Source of the DNA: Neorhizobium sp.
GTDB taxonomy: Bacteria; Pseudomonadota; Alphaproteobacteria; Rhizobiales; Rhizobiaceae
Direction of reading: 5' to 3'
DNA: 64,000 nucleotides
NCBI GenBank assembly: GCA_028283725.1
Contig: JAPWKC010000003.1
Location: 496,001 to 560,000, forward strand
The notes under the pieces are model-generated. The model ran no database searches. It saw only the letters and a list, made by a program, of their open reading frames with translations, and was not told the origin of the DNA. Position numbers and translations under genes: made by a program. Positions 26,086-35,945 of the stretch are shown here, one piece after another (position 1 is the stretch's first letter; the number at the start of each line of letters is the position of its first letter).

Positions 26086-26454
26086 GCCGAATTTCTAGCA
26101 CTTTTTCTTGGGAGGCCAATATTGAGGCAGTTTCGGCCTTGTGTGTTCTTTTTGCAAGCGCGGTTCGCATTTGCGAGGCAAAATTCGGGCAATCGGCAAA
26201 GCGCAACTTTTCCTGATCCCGAAAGTCAGGATAATCGCAGCGTGCGGGCATATCGAGGCTCGGCCGGAGGGTAGCCGGTCCCCAAAATATGTGCCCCATT
26301 GCCACATATGTGACATATAACCTTGCAAGGCCCGTTTGTGTACGCCATGTGAGGGCCGTGCCAGCGAGCAGGTGGTCATTTCCGGCGTTTACGCCAAGAG
26401 GTTTTCCAAGCCCGGCCCGCAATCAGATCAACCATTCATATCAGGCGCAATTCC
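26086..26454. promoter_or_regulatory. Divergent region between permease-kinase and hydroxylase genes
   Basis: 369 bases without a gene. A 10-base perfect palindrome CACATATGTG lies at 26303-26312, followed at once by another ATAT-containing half (GACATATAAC) and preceded by AATATGTG at 26286-26293. This cluster of CATATG-like motifs is a candidate operator. The region should hold both promoters. Confidence 0.45.
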
Positions 26455-27276
26455 GTGGAACCTACATCTTCGAGCGTTTCGAAAGACGAGCAGACGTTCG
26501 GTACGTCCGGCATCCAGCCGATGGACCGTCCGAGCCGTGTCACCCGATTCTTCATGTCGATCGTCTCCTGGGCCGAGCGGCTCAATTACAAGCATGCCAA
26601 GCTCGGCAACCCGCCGGTCTATGACAACAAGACCTTCCCGTGGGTCGCCGAAGTGGAAAAGGCCGCGCCTGCGATCCGCGCCGAGCTCGACCGCATTCTC
26701 GTGCGCAAGGACGAGCTGCCAACCTTCCAGGACATTTCCACCGACGTGAAGACGATCTCCACCGACCGGGGATGGAAGACCTTCTTCCTGCTCGGCTTCG
26801 GCGTGAAATCGCAGCAGAACATCAATGCCTGCCCGGAAACCTGGAAGGCGATGAACAAGATTCCGGGTCTCACGACCGTGATGTTCTCGATCTTCGAACC
26901 CGGCAAGCACCTGCCGGCGCATCGCGGCCCCTATAACGGCGTGCTTCGCCTGCATCTGGGCATGATCGTTCCGGAAAACACCGGCGACAATCTCGCCATC
27001 CGAGTCAAGGACCAGATCTGCCACTGGGAAGAAGGCAAGGTCCTGATCTTCGACGACGCTTATGAGCATGAAGCGTGGAACCACACGGACAAGACCCGCG
27101 TCGTTCTCTTCGTCGATTTCGTCAAGCCGTTGAATTTCCCGGCCCGTCTGGTCAACTGGATGCTGATGAACATGGCGATCTTCACGCCCTTCATCAAGGA
27201 AGGCCTCGACAACCACAAGGAATGGGAAAAGAAGTTCTACGCCGAGGCCGAAGCGCTGCGGAACCGTCCGAACTGA
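26455..27276 (+). CDS. Aspartyl/asparaginyl beta-hydroxylase-like dioxygenase
   Basis: 273 residues from GTG 26455; ATG 26521 is an alternative start and neither has a clear ribosome-binding site. The C-terminal 150 residues carry the Fe(II)/2-oxoglutarate hydroxylase pattern: EPGKHLPAHRGPYNGVLRLH (His156, with the Arg that binds oxoglutarate nearby), then LIFDDAYEHEAWNHT (His205). The N-terminal part has a weak hydrophobic stretch. Bacterial members include LpxO, which 2-hydroxylates lipid A acyl chains, so lipid or protein hydroxylation at the inner membrane is possible. It is divergent from the permease-kinase and followed by a strong terminator. Confidence 0.78.
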   Translation: MEPTSSSVSKDEQTFGTSGIQPMDRPSRVTRFFMSIVSWAERLNYKHAKLGNPPVYDNKTFPWVAEVEKAAPAIRAELDRILVRKDELPTFQDISTDVKTISTDRGWKTFFLLGFGVKSQQNINACPETWKAMNKIPGLTTVMFSIFEPGKHLPAHRGPYNGVLRLHLGMIVPENTGDNLAIRVKDQICHWEEGKVLIFDDAYEHEAWNHTDKTRVVLFVDFVKPLNFPARLVNWMLMNMAIFTPFIKEGLDNHKEWEKKFYAEAEALRNRPN

Positions 27277-27301
27277 TTTTTCGAGTTCCATGACATTCAA
27301 G

Positions 27302-27326
27302 AGAGCCCGCCTGCCGGGCTCTTTTT
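27302..27326 (+). terminator. Intrinsic terminator after the hydroxylase gene
   Basis: AGAGCCCG (27302-27309) pairs with CGGGCTCT (27315-27322), 5-base loop, then TTTTT to 27326. It isolates the gene from urtA. Confidence 0.92.
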
Positions 27327-27498
27327 GCATTCTGGGTCTGTCGTTTTCGCTCGACGCATGCCGCGTCGTAGCCACCTTCCTCCTTCTCCCCCCTCGATAC
27401 GTCATTTGCCGTATGTGGTTTCGCGCTGCAGCAACCGATAGTCGCTCAGCACCGGCCGGGAGCGCCGATGTCGACGAACAATAAGAGGGGTTCGAACC

Positions 27499-28788
27499 AT
27501 GTCTTTCAAAGGAAAGTTTGGCGGCGCATTGCTTGCAGCCGTCATGTCCACCACGGCATTACATGGCGCGTTTGCCGCTGACGACACGATCAAGGTCGGC
27601 GTCCTGCATTCGCTGTCCGGCACGATGGCGATTTCCGAGACGACGCTCAAGGACGCCATGCTGATGCTCATCGACGAGCAGAACAAGAAGGGTGGCCTTC
27701 TCGGCAAGAAGCTCGAGGCGGTCGTCGTCGACCCGGCCTCGGACTGGCCGCTGTTTGCCGAAAAGGCCCGCCAGCTGATCAGCCAGGACAAGGTCGCGGC
27801 CGTCTTCGGTTGCTGGACCTCGTCGTCGCGCAAGTCGGTCCTGCCGGTCTTCGAAGAGCTGAACTCGATCCTGTTCTACCCGGTGCAGTACGAGGGTGAA
27901 GAATCCTCGCGCAACATCTTCTATACCGGTGCGGCCCCGAACCAGCAGGCCATTCCGGCCGTCGACTACCTGATGAATACCGAGGGCGTGAAGCGCTTCG
28001 TGCTCGAAGGCACCGACTACGTCTATCCGCAGACGACCAACAAGATCCTGAAAGCCTATCTGATTTCGAAGGGCGTCAAGGAAAGCGACATTCTCGTCAA
28101 CTATACGCCATTCGGCTTCTCCGACTGGCAGACGGAAGTCTCCAAGATCAAGGCCTTCGGCTCGGCCGGCGTCAAGACCGCCGTCGTTTCCACCATCAAC
28201 GGCGACGCCAACGTGCCGTTCTACAAGGAACTCGGCAACCAGGGCATCAAGGCCGAAGACATTCCGGTCGTCGCCTTCTCGGTCGGCGAAGAAGAACTGT
28301 CGGGCATGGATACCAAGCCGCTCGTCGGCCACCTTGCCGCCTGGAACTATTTCGAAAGCGTCGACAGCCCTGCCAATGCCGCCTTCATCAAGGAATGGCA
28401 CGCGTTCACCAAGAACGACAAGCGCGTGACCAACGACCCGATGGAAGCCGCCTATATCGGCTTCAACGCCTGGGTGAAGGCCGTCGAGGCCGCCGGCACG
28501 ACGGATACGGACAAGGTTCTCGATACGATCATCGGCGTTTCGGTGCCGAACCTATCGGGCGGTGTCGCCACCGTCATGCCGAACCATCACATCACCAAGC
28601 CGGTGCTGATCGGCGAAATCCAGGATGATGGCCAGTTCCAGATCGTCCAGCAGACGCCGGAAGTCGTCGGTGACGAATGGTCCGACTTCCTGCCCGACTC
28701 GAAGAACCTGATCTCCGATTGGCGCAAGCCGATGTCCTGCGGCAACTTCAACGTCGCCACCGGCAAGTGCGGCGGCAAGGGTAGCTGA
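27499..28788 (+). CDS. urtA: Urea ABC transporter binding protein UrtA
   Basis: 429 residues. Signal peptide 1-26 (cleavage after GAFA). The mature part is typical UrtA: IKVGVLHSLSGTMAISETTL, AAVFGCWTSSSRKSVLPVFE, YPVQYEGEESSRNIFYTGAA and the C-terminal LISDWRKPMSCGNFN. It binds urea in the periplasm. AGAGGGG precedes the start. The upstream 170 bases contain short inverted repeats (CGACGC/GCGTCG at 27352-27368 and ATACG/CGTAT at 27397-27414), possible regulator sites. A strong hairpin follows before urtB. Confidence 0.95.
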   Translation: MSFKGKFGGALLAAVMSTTALHGAFAADDTIKVGVLHSLSGTMAISETTLKDAMLMLIDEQNKKGGLLGKKLEAVVVDPASDWPLFAEKARQLISQDKVAAVFGCWTSSSRKSVLPVFEELNSILFYPVQYEGEESSRNIFYTGAAPNQQAIPAVDYLMNTEGVKRFVLEGTDYVYPQTTNKILKAYLISKGVKESDILVNYTPFGFSDWQTEVSKIKAFGSAGVKTAVVSTINGDANVPFYKELGNQGIKAEDIPVVAFSVGEEELSGMDTKPLVGHLAAWNYFESVDSPANAAFIKEWHAFTKNDKRVTNDPMEAAYIGFNAWVKAVEAAGTTDTDKVLDTIIGVSVPNLSGGVATVMPNHHITKPVLIGEIQDDGQFQIVQQTPEVVGDEWSDFLPDSKNLISDWRKPMSCGNFNVATGKCGGKGS

Positions 28789-28819
28789 TCCGCTTTCGGG
28801 ACACAGTATTTCCTGAAGC

Positions 28820-28851
28820 GATCGGGTCGGGACATTCGTCCCGACCCGATC
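28820..28851 (+). terminator. Strong hairpin between urtA and urtB
   Basis: GATCGGGTCGGGAC (28820-28833) and GTCCCGACCCGATC (28838-28851) form a perfect 14-base stem with a 4-base loop. No T run follows, so it is more likely a partial terminator or 3' mRNA stabiliser that raises UrtA over the permease subunits than a full stop. Confidence 0.7.
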
Positions 28852-29074
28852 ATTCCTGCCCCGGCAAGGGGCAGGGTGCCATTCGTCCGCTCGTCCGAAA
28901 CGCTCTTTGAGCAAGCGAGCTTCGGGCAAACGGATGAAGCAGATGTTCTCCTTCATCATGGGGGAGATGGCCGGCAGGCCGGAGGGGTGATCCACCTTGG
29001 CGCTGCCAGACGTCCGATACCGCCGCATCGATCGTGCAGTCGATCATGCGACAGGTGGATGAGGGGGCAATTCG

Positions 29075-30700
29075 ATGACTTCAAGACTTTTCCTGCAAGC
29101 CTTTCAAGCCATTCTCGTGCTTTTCGTTGTGACCCTCGCAGCGCCGTCGTTTGCGCAGCAGGGCGATCCGAAGCCGCTGATCGACCAGATCGGCAAGGCC
29201 GATTTTGCCCAGGCGGAAACGCTGATCGGGCAGATTGCCGCCACCGGCGATGCGCGTGTCGTGCCGGCGCTGCAGGCGTTTTCCGATGGCGATCTCTACG
29301 TCCGCAAATCCGACAGTCTCGTTTTCATCGGCAAGGGCTCCGGTGCCAATCTCGATCTCACCGAACCCGTGACCGGCGCCTCTGCCGGATCCGCGCCGAA
29401 GGGCGCGATGACGAAACTTCGCATCAACAACAACCTGCGCCGCGCCATCCGCTCGGCCATGGGCGGGCTGACCCTGATGAGCCCGGATCGCGGCACGCGG
29501 CTTGCCGCAGCCGATTCCGTCCTGCGCGCGCCAAGCGCCGAGAACCTCGAACTGCTGGAGACGGCGATCGCCAAGGAAACCGACGGCGAGGTCAAGACCC
29601 GAATGGAAGAGGCACGCGCCGTCTCGATCCTGTCTTCCGACCGGCCGGTCGAGGCCAAGCGGGCGGCGATCACCACGATCAAGGGGCTCGGCGGCCGCGA
29701 GGCGCTCGGAATCTTGAGCGGTGCCGTGGCCACGGCCGATCCGGCGCTGAAGGGCGAGCTTGAGGCCTCCATCAAGTCGATCAACGACACTCTCGCGCTG
29801 TGGGACATGGTGCAGAATGTCTGGTTCGGCCTGTCGCTCGGCTCGGTTCTGCTGCTCGCCGGTATCGGGCTTGCCATCACCTTCGGCGTGATGGGCATTA
29901 TCAACATGGCACATGGCGAAATGGTTATGCTCGGCGCCTATTGCACCTATATGGTGCAGCATCTGATCCGCACCGAAGCGCCGTGGCTTTTCAACTGGTC
30001 GCTGGCGATCGCACTGCCGGTCGCCTTCCTCGTCACCGGCGCCGTCGGCTTCGTCATTGAGCGCGGCATCATCCGCTTCCTCTATGGCCGGCCGCTCGAA
30101 ACCCTGCTGGCCACCTGGGGCGTGTCGCTCATTCTGCAACAGGCGATCCGCACGATTTTCGGCCCGACCAACCAGGAAGTCGGCAATCCATCCTGGATGT
30201 CCGGTTCGTTCGCGCTGGGTGGCCTCAACATCACCTGGAACCGTCTCTGGATCCTCGTCTTTGCCGTCGTCATCTTCTTTTCGCTGATGGCGCTGATGAA
30301 GAAATCGGCCTACGGGCTCAATATGCGGGCCGTCACGCAAAACCGTCGCATGGCCTCGTCGATGGGCATCAGGACGCCCTGGGTGGACGCGCTGACCTTT
30401 GCGCTCGGGTCGGGCATTGCCGGTATCGCCGGTGTCGCGCTCAGCCAGATCGACAACGTCTCGCCGAACCTCGGACAGAGCTACATTATCGACAGTTTCA
30501 TGGTCGTGGTGTTCGGGGGCGTCGGCAATCTGTGGGGCACGCTCGTTGGCGCGCTGTCGCTCGGGGTGCTCAACAAGTTCCTCGAACCGTCCGTCGGGGC
30601 CGTGCTTGGAAAAATCCTCGTGCTCGTCCTGATCATTCTCTTCATCCAGAAACGTCCGCGCGGTCTCTTCGCGCTCAAGGGAAGGGCGGTGGAAGCATGA
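29075..30700 (+). CDS. urtB: Urea ABC transporter permease UrtB
   Basis: 541 residues. A signal-like first helix (ends APSFAQ) and a soluble helical region of about 210 residues are followed by the LivH-like permease domain from about residue 245 (WFGLSLGSVLLLAGIGLAIT, MGIINMAHGEMVMLGAY). This long periplasmic N-terminal region is normal for UrtB. The coupling region is NRRMASSMGIRTPWVDALTF. Stop overlaps the urtC start (ATGA). Confidence 0.94.
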   Translation: MTSRLFLQAFQAILVLFVVTLAAPSFAQQGDPKPLIDQIGKADFAQAETLIGQIAATGDARVVPALQAFSDGDLYVRKSDSLVFIGKGSGANLDLTEPVTGASAGSAPKGAMTKLRINNNLRRAIRSAMGGLTLMSPDRGTRLAAADSVLRAPSAENLELLETAIAKETDGEVKTRMEEARAVSILSSDRPVEAKRAAITTIKGLGGREALGILSGAVATADPALKGELEASIKSINDTLALWDMVQNVWFGLSLGSVLLLAGIGLAITFGVMGIINMAHGEMVMLGAYCTYMVQHLIRTEAPWLFNWSLAIALPVAFLVTGAVGFVIERGIIRFLYGRPLETLLATWGVSLILQQAIRTIFGPTNQEVGNPSWMSGSFALGGLNITWNRLWILVFAVVIFFSLMALMKKSAYGLNMRAVTQNRRMASSMGIRTPWVDALTFALGSGIAGIAGVALSQIDNVSPNLGQSYIIDSFMVVVFGGVGNLWGTLVGALSLGVLNKFLEPSVGAVLGKILVLVLIILFIQKRPRGLFALKGRAVEA

Positions 30701-31869
30701 TCACCCGTTTCATTCTTCGCGCGCTCGAAGGCAAGATCGTTTTCGCCGTCGCGATCCTGATCGGCATTGCCATCCTCGTGCCGGCGCTCAACCTTCTGAC
30801 GCCGCCGACAAGTGCATTGCATATCCCGACCTATGCGATGGCGCTGTTCGGCAAGTATCTCTGCTATGCGCTTCTGGCGCTCGCGCTCGATCTCGTCTGG
30901 GGCTATTGCGGCATCCTCTCGCTCGGCCATGGCGCCTTCTTCGCGCTCGGCGGCTATGCGATGGGCATGTATCTGATGCGCCAGATCGGATCGCGCGGCG
31001 TCTATGGCAATCCGGTCCTTCCCGACTTCATGGTGTTCCTCAACTACAAGGAACTGCCATGGTTCTGGTACGGGATGGACTGGTTCGTGGTCGCGATGGC
31101 CATGGTGCTGCTCGTGCCGGGCCTGCTCGCCTTCGTCTTCGGCTGGTTCGCCTTTCGAAGCCGCGTCAACGGCGTCTATCTGTCGATCATCACCCAGGCG
31201 ATGACCTATGCGCTGATGCTCGCCTTCTTCCGCAACGACATGGGGTTCGGCGGCAATAACGGCCTCACAGACTTCAAGGATATCATCGGCTTCTCCGTGC
31301 AGGCGGATGGCACGCGTGCGGTTCTCTTTGCACTTTCCGCCCTGATGCTGGCGCTCTGCCTCGTCGTCGCTTCGGCCATCACCCGGTCGAAATTCGGCAA
31401 GGTTCTGGTCGGCGTGCGGGATGCGGAAAGCCGGGTGCGCTTCCTCGGGTTCCGGGTGGAGAATATCAAGCTTTTCACCTTCGTCGTCTCGGCCATGTTC
31501 GCCGGCATTGCCGGGGCGCTGTTCGTGCCGCAGGTCGGCATCATCAATCCGGGCGAGTTTGCGCCGGCCAACTCGATCGAAGTGGTGGTGTGGACCGCCG
31601 TCGGCGGCCGCGGCACGCTGATCGGGCCGATCATCGGCGCTATCCTGGTCAATGCGGGCAAAAGCTTCTTCACCGGCGCCTTTCCCGAATTCTGGCTGTT
31701 TGCGCTGGGCGGCCTCTTCATCGCCGTCACGCTCTTCCTGCCGAGGGGCATCGTCGGGACGATCCAGCACGGGTTCAATGCCCGCAAGGCGCTGAAGGCG
31801 GCGGCCGAGGCGGAAAAGGGCCGCGGCGATCCCGATGACGTGGCGCGTGCGGTCCAAGCGGCGGAATAG
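30697..31869 (+). CDS. urtC: Urea ABC transporter permease UrtC
   Basis: 390 residues from ATG 30697, chosen for the four-base overlap with urtB and because the upstream in-frame sequence lies inside urtB. LivM-like permease: LALDLVWGYCGILSLGHGAF, QAMTYALMLAFFRNDMGFGG and WTAVGGRGTLIGPIIGAILV are UrtC family features. Forms the channel with UrtB. Confidence 0.94.
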   Translation: MITRFILRALEGKIVFAVAILIGIAILVPALNLLTPPTSALHIPTYAMALFGKYLCYALLALALDLVWGYCGILSLGHGAFFALGGYAMGMYLMRQIGSRGVYGNPVLPDFMVFLNYKELPWFWYGMDWFVVAMAMVLLVPGLLAFVFGWFAFRSRVNGVYLSIITQAMTYALMLAFFRNDMGFGGNNGLTDFKDIIGFSVQADGTRAVLFALSALMLALCLVVASAITRSKFGKVLVGVRDAESRVRFLGFRVENIKLFTFVVSAMFAGIAGALFVPQVGIINPGEFAPANSIEVVVWTAVGGRGTLIGPIIGAILVNAGKSFFTGAFPEFWLFALGGLFIAVTLFLPRGIVGTIQHGFNARKALKAAAEAEKGRGDPDDVARAVQAAE

Positions 31870-31882
31870 GAGAGGGCATCCC

Positions 31883-32644
31883 ATGAACACTGTTTCAGAA
31901 ACCCGGACGAAGAGCCTGCTCTATCTGGAGGACGTCTCCGTCTCTTTCGACGGGTTCAAGGCGATCAATTCGCTGTCGCTGGTGGTCGAGCCAGGCGAGC
32001 TGCGCGCCATCATCGGCCCGAACGGTGCCGGCAAGACGACGATGATGGATATCATCACCGGCAAGACGAGGCCCGATAGCGGCCGCGTGATTTTCGAAGA
32101 CGAGATCGACCTCACCAAGAAGGATGAGGCCGATATCGCCCAGCTCGGCATCGGACGGAAATTCCAGAAACCCACCGTGTTCGAAAGCCATACGGTGTGG
32201 GACAATCTGGAACTGGCTCTCAACCGCTCGCGCGGCGTGTTTGCAACGCTGTTCTATACGCTGTCGGCGGAGGACAAGGCGCGGATCGAGGAAATCCTTG
32301 CGACGATCCGGCTGGCGCATCGCGCCCACGAGCATGCCGCCAATCTTTCGCACGGGCAGAAGCAATGGCTGGAAATCGGCATGCTTCTGGCGCAGGAGCC
32401 AAAACTGCTTCTGGTGGACGAGCCGGTGGCCGGGATGACCGATGCGGAGACGGCGGAGACCGCCATTCTGCTGCGCGAGATCGCCAAGACACGCTCGGTC
32501 GTCGTCGTCGAGCACGACATGGGTTTCATCCGCGATCTCGGGGTCAAGGTGACATGCCTTGCCGAAGGGTCGGTGCTGGCGGAAGGGTCGATCGATTTCG
32601 TGTCGAACGATCCGAAGGTCATCGAGAACTATCTCGGGCGATAA
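31883..32644 (+). CDS. urtD: Urea ABC transporter ATPase UrtD
   Basis: 253 residues. Walker A GPNGAGKTT, signature LSHGQKQWLEIGMLL (the His-containing form of UrtD), Walker B LLLVDEPVAGMTD and switch VVEHDMGFIRD. The start at 31883 is chosen because AGGAGAGGG lies about 8 bases upstream; an in-frame start inside urtC is less likely. Confidence 0.95.
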   Translation: MNTVSETRTKSLLYLEDVSVSFDGFKAINSLSLVVEPGELRAIIGPNGAGKTTMMDIITGKTRPDSGRVIFEDEIDLTKKDEADIAQLGIGRKFQKPTVFESHTVWDNLELALNRSRGVFATLFYTLSAEDKARIEEILATIRLAHRAHEHAANLSHGQKQWLEIGMLLAQEPKLLLVDEPVAGMTDAETAETAILLREIAKTRSVVVVEHDMGFIRDLGVKVTCLAEGSVLAEGSIDFVSNDPKVIENYLGR

Positions 32645-32657
32645 TTGGGGCAATAAG

Positions 32658-33353
32658 ATGCTGACAGTCGATAACGTCAATCTCCATTACGGTGCGGCTC
32701 AGGCGCTGCGCGGTGTGTCGATCACGGCCGAAATGGGCAAGATCACCTGCGTGCTCGGACGAAACGGGGTGGGCAAATCCTCGCTTTTGCGCGCCGTGAC
32801 AGGGCAGCATCCGATATCGGGCGGCACGATCTCGTTCAACGATGCGACGCTCAATGGCCTTGCGCCGTATGTTCGTGCCAAGCATGGTATCGGCTACGTG
32901 CCGCAGGGGCGCGAAATCTTTCCGCTTCTGACGGTGCAGGAAAATCTCCAAAGCGGTTATGCGCCGCTCGCCCGCAAGGACCGGTCCATACCCGACGAGA
33001 TCTTTACGCTGTTTCCGGTCTTGAAATCCATGCTCGGGCGGCGCGGCGGGGACCTTTCAGGCGGGCAACAGCAACAATTGGCGATCGGCCGGGCGATGGT
33101 GACGCGGCCGAAGATCCTCGTGCTGGACGAACCGACCGAGGGCATCCAGCCGTCGATCATCAAGGATATCGGCAGGGCAATCCGTTACTTGCGGGACAGT
33201 ACCGGCATGGCGATCCTGCTGGTCGAGCAGTATCTGGATTTCTGCCGGGAACTCGCCGATCAGGTGTATATCATGGACCGCGGCGAGATCGTTCACGCTG
33301 GGCTCGCCGAGACGCTCGACACCGCAGAAGCGCGCAGACATCTCACTGTCTAG
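32658..33353 (+). CDS. urtE: Urea ABC transporter ATPase UrtE
   Basis: 231 residues. Walker A GRNGVGKSS, IGYVPQGREIFPLLTVQENL, signature LSGGQQQQLAIGRAM and Walker B ILVLDEPTEGIQPS. It starts 14 bases after urtD with GGGG upstream. Last gene of urtABCDE. A 191-base AT-rich gap follows before the esterase gene, with no T-run hairpin found. Confidence 0.95.
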   Translation: MLTVDNVNLHYGAAQALRGVSITAEMGKITCVLGRNGVGKSSLLRAVTGQHPISGGTISFNDATLNGLAPYVRAKHGIGYVPQGREIFPLLTVQENLQSGYAPLARKDRSIPDEIFTLFPVLKSMLGRRGGDLSGGQQQQLAIGRAMVTRPKILVLDEPTEGIQPSIIKDIGRAIRYLRDSTGMAILLVEQYLDFCRELADQVYIMDRGEIVHAGLAETLDTAEARRHLTV

Positions 33354-33544
33354 GTATTTGTACGTATTCAGATAGTTAGTCAGCTGTTCACCTTCTGAAA
33401 CATCAGGTTTTCATATGTGAATGTTTGGAGTGCGACGCAATAAATCCACCGTATCATTGCAAATTTATGTGTGTTAACTAGCGGCCTGTAAGACAGAACT
33501 CCGCACATTGTTGATCACACCCTTGCACCCATGATGAGGCGCTG

Positions 33545-34819
33545 ATGGATTTTGCTCGCACTGCCGGTATCCTTTCCCGATCCGCTCTTGCCCGCCTGAC
33601 GGCAGCAGGGGCGATTTTTCTGGGCGCCGCGACCCTGATGGGCGTTTCGGCCACCAGCGCAGAGGCCGCAGGCTGCGGCTTTTCCATGGAAAAAGGCCGG
33701 CACCCGATCAGCTTTGACGTCAATGGCGTCAAGCGCGAGGGCGAGTATTTCGTTCCGTCCTCCTATACGGGTAAGGACAAGGTTCCGGTCGTTTTCGATT
33801 TCCATGGCAGCAACAGCAATCCGGATGGACAGTTCGACCGTTCGTCCTGGGACAAGGTGGCCGAGAAGAGCGGTTTCATCGCCGTTGCGCTACAGGGCAG
33901 TCTTTCGGGCAAGGCTGCCGGCACCTATGGCTGGAACGTGCCTTTCGTGCAGGTGAACCAGCAGATCCTGCCGACCGGCGCTGCCGGCGGCCAGGACGAG
34001 ATCGCCTTCATCGATCAGGCAGTCAAAACGATCAACCGAGAATTCTGCGTCGATCCGGCGCGCGTCTTCGCGTCGGGTTATTCCGGCGGCGGGCGCATGC
34101 TGTCGGCCTATCTCTGCTCCGGTGGCGAGGGATTTGCCGCTGCCGGTTTCGTCAATTCGCTGCGCGCCGGCCGGCCGGTCGAGGATGACGGCAAGTGGGG
34201 ACCGGAGGCTTCAAATTGCAGCCCGGCCAAACCCGTCTCGATCATGGCCTTTGCCGGCATCAAGGATCAGCAGAACCCCTATGCCGGCGGCGGTGCGGCC
34301 TATTGGCAATACGGGTTCAAGACAGCAATCCAGCGCTGGAGCGATCTTGATGGCTGCAAGGGCGATGCCGATCCGAAGACGATCGACGGCGTGACCTACA
34401 GCATCTATTCGACCTGCAGGAGCGGTGCGCGCATCGCCACCTACGTCTTCGCCAATGGCACGCATGACTGGCCGAAGCCGGCGCCGGCCGCGGAAGCCGT
34501 GATGGCCGCCGCCAAGGATGCCGCTGCCGGCGTCACCAAGGTTTCCGCTTCTGCGATCAAGCCGAAGCTTGCCTTCGATCCCAATGTTGATCCGGCTTCC
34601 AGAATGTGGGACTTCTTCGGCAAGGCCGACAGCACGGATGTCGTCGCCGCTGTCGCTCCTGCAAGGCCTGTCGCCGTGAAATCCGGTCTCGGTGCGGAGA
34701 CTGGCACGGGCGTTGCTTCCGATTGCGCAATGGAAGCAGATAGTCAGGATCAGACGTGCAACAGCATTCAGCCGCTCAACATGCGCCGCAGCGGGCAAGG
34801 GGTACAGGACGCCTTGTAA
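33545..34819 (+). CDS. Secreted PHB-depolymerase/feruloyl-esterase-like hydrolase
   Basis: 424 residues. Signal peptide to about residue 42 (TSAEAA-GCG). Alpha/beta-hydrolase core with oxyanion motif FHGSNS (87-91), nucleophile elbow GYSGGG (Ser180), probable acid Asp241 ([10 protein letters not shown]) and His307 (NGTHDWP), the esterase/PHB-depolymerase (LpqC-like) triad. Cys residues at 168, 191, 225, 271 and 291 could form disulfides, as in secreted esterases. About 100 C-terminal residues are Ala-rich and unassigned. Its last 64 bases overlap the ureD start in another frame, an unusually long overlap. It sits between urea import and urease without an obvious functional tie. Substrate unknown. 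Confidence 0.75.
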   Translation: MDFARTAGILSRSALARLTAAGAIFLGAATLMGVSATSAEAAGCGFSMEKGRHPISFDVNGVKREGEYFVPSSYTGKDKVPVVFDFHGSNSNPDGQFDRSSWDKVAEKSGFIAVALQGSLSGKAAGTYGWNVPFVQVNQQILPTGAAGGQDEIAFIDQAVKTINREFCVDPARVFASGYSGGGRMLSAYLCSGGEGFAAAGFVNSLRAGRPVEDDGKWGPEASNCSPAKPVSIMAFAGIKDQQNPYAGGGAAYWQYGFKTAIQRWSDLDGCKGDADPKTIDGVTYSIYSTCRSGARIATYVFANGTHDWPKPAPAAEAVMAAAKDAAAGVTKVSASAIKPKLAFDPNVDPASRMWDFFGKADSTDVVAAVAPARPVAVKSGLGAETGTGVASDCAMEADSQDQTCNSIQPLNMRRSGQGVQDAL

Positions 34820-35580
34820 CCAAGGCTTTCGGCGGGCGCACGAGGCTCGACGAGTTCTACCAGGAAGGCTGCGCAAAAATTCGCCTTCCGGAAACGTTTT
34901 CGCCTGAAATGGAGGCGATCCTCATCAATACGTCAGGGGGACTGACGGGCGGCGACGTGATCGATTGGTCCGTCGCCGCTGCTGATTCCACGCGCCTGTC
35001 GATCACCACCCAGGCGAACGAAAAAATCTACAAGGCGGCCGACGGGACGGCCTCGGTCTCCACCCATATCACTGTCGGCGAGAACGCTTCCGTTCACTGG
35101 CTGCCGCAGGAGACTATCCTCTTCGATCATGCTTCGCTGACGCGGCGGCTCGACGTGGATCTGGCGGAAAATGCCGAGTTTCTCGCCGTCGAGGCGGTGC
35201 TTCTCGGCCGCAAGGCGATGGGCGAGGCGGTGGGGCAGGGCTTTTTCCGCGATCGCTGGCGGATCCGCCGCTCAAGCCGGCTCATCCATGCCGAAGACAT
35301 GAAATTCGAAGGCGAAATCGCGCATCTCGCCGAGCAGGCCGCCGTGCTTTCGGGCCAGGTGGCCTTCGCGACGCTGTTTTACAGCGGGCCGCTTGCCGAG
35401 GTCCTGTTTCCGAGGCTCAGGGCCTGCCTCGAGGGAACATCCGGCGGCGCAAGCCATTGGAACGACAAGATTGTCGCGCGTCTCGTGGCGCCTGTCGGCT
35501 TCGATCTGAGAAAAATCCTCGTGCCGGCGATTTCCGTCTTGCGTAACGGCGCGCCAGTGCCGAAAGTCTGGAACATCTGA
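34756..35580 (+). CDS. ureD: Urease accessory protein UreD
   Basis: 274 residues from GTG 34756. Family features: [60 protein letters not shown] and [15 protein letters not shown]. UreD (UreH) is the scaffold on which UreF and UreG activate apo-urease with nickel. The N-terminal residues [14 protein letters not shown] align with other rhizobial UreD proteins, which supports a start near here even though it overlaps the esterase gene. ureA follows 23 bases later. Confidence 0.93.
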   Translation: MQQHSAAQHAPQRARGTGRLVTKAFGGRTRLDEFYQEGCAKIRLPETFSPEMEAILINTSGGLTGGDVIDWSVAAADSTRLSITTQANEKIYKAADGTASVSTHITVGENASVHWLPQETILFDHASLTRRLDVDLAENAEFLAVEAVLLGRKAMGEAVGQGFFRDRWRIRRSSRLIHAEDMKFEGEIAHLAEQAAVLSGQVAFATLFYSGPLAEVLFPRLRACLEGTSGGASHWNDKIVARLVAPVGFDLRKILVPAISVLRNGAPVPKVWNI

Positions 35581-35603
35581 AAAGCGATTTGCGGTAAAAA
35601 CCC

Positions 35604-35906
35604 ATGAACCTGACGCCGAGAGAAAAAGACAAGTTGCTGATTGCCATGGCGGCGATCGTCGCCAGACGCCGGCTGGAGCGGGGCGTGAAGCTCAACTATC
35701 CAGAAGCGATCGCGCTGATCACCGATTTCGTCGTCGAAGGTGCGCGCGATGGTCGCTCCGTCGCCGACCTGATGGAGGCCGGTGCGCATGTGATCGAGCG
35801 GGCGCAGGTCATGGATGGCATTGCCGAGATGATCCATGACGTGCAGGTGGAAGCAACGTTCCCCGACGGCACCAAGCTCGTCACGGTGCATGAACCGATC
35901 CGCTGA
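35604..35906 (+). CDS. ureA: Urease gamma subunit
   Basis: 100 residues, exact family length. [52 protein letters not shown] and the [17 protein letters not shown] end are diagnostic. Small structural subunit of the cytoplasmic urease trimer of trimers. Followed by a DUF1272 gene and then ureB. Confidence 0.97.
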   Translation: MNLTPREKDKLLIAMAAIVARRRLERGVKLNYPEAIALITDFVVEGARDGRSVADLMEAGAHVIERAQVMDGIAEMIHDVQVEATFPDGTKLVTVHEPIR

Positions 35907-35945
35907 TCTATCCGTTTGACCCCACTCCACCGGGAGGAATGCGCG

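Noticed and set aside
27414-27430. Sigma-54 promoter upstream of urtA
   Set aside because: TGG and TGC elements are present but the GG to GC spacing is 9, not 10, and the rest does not match.
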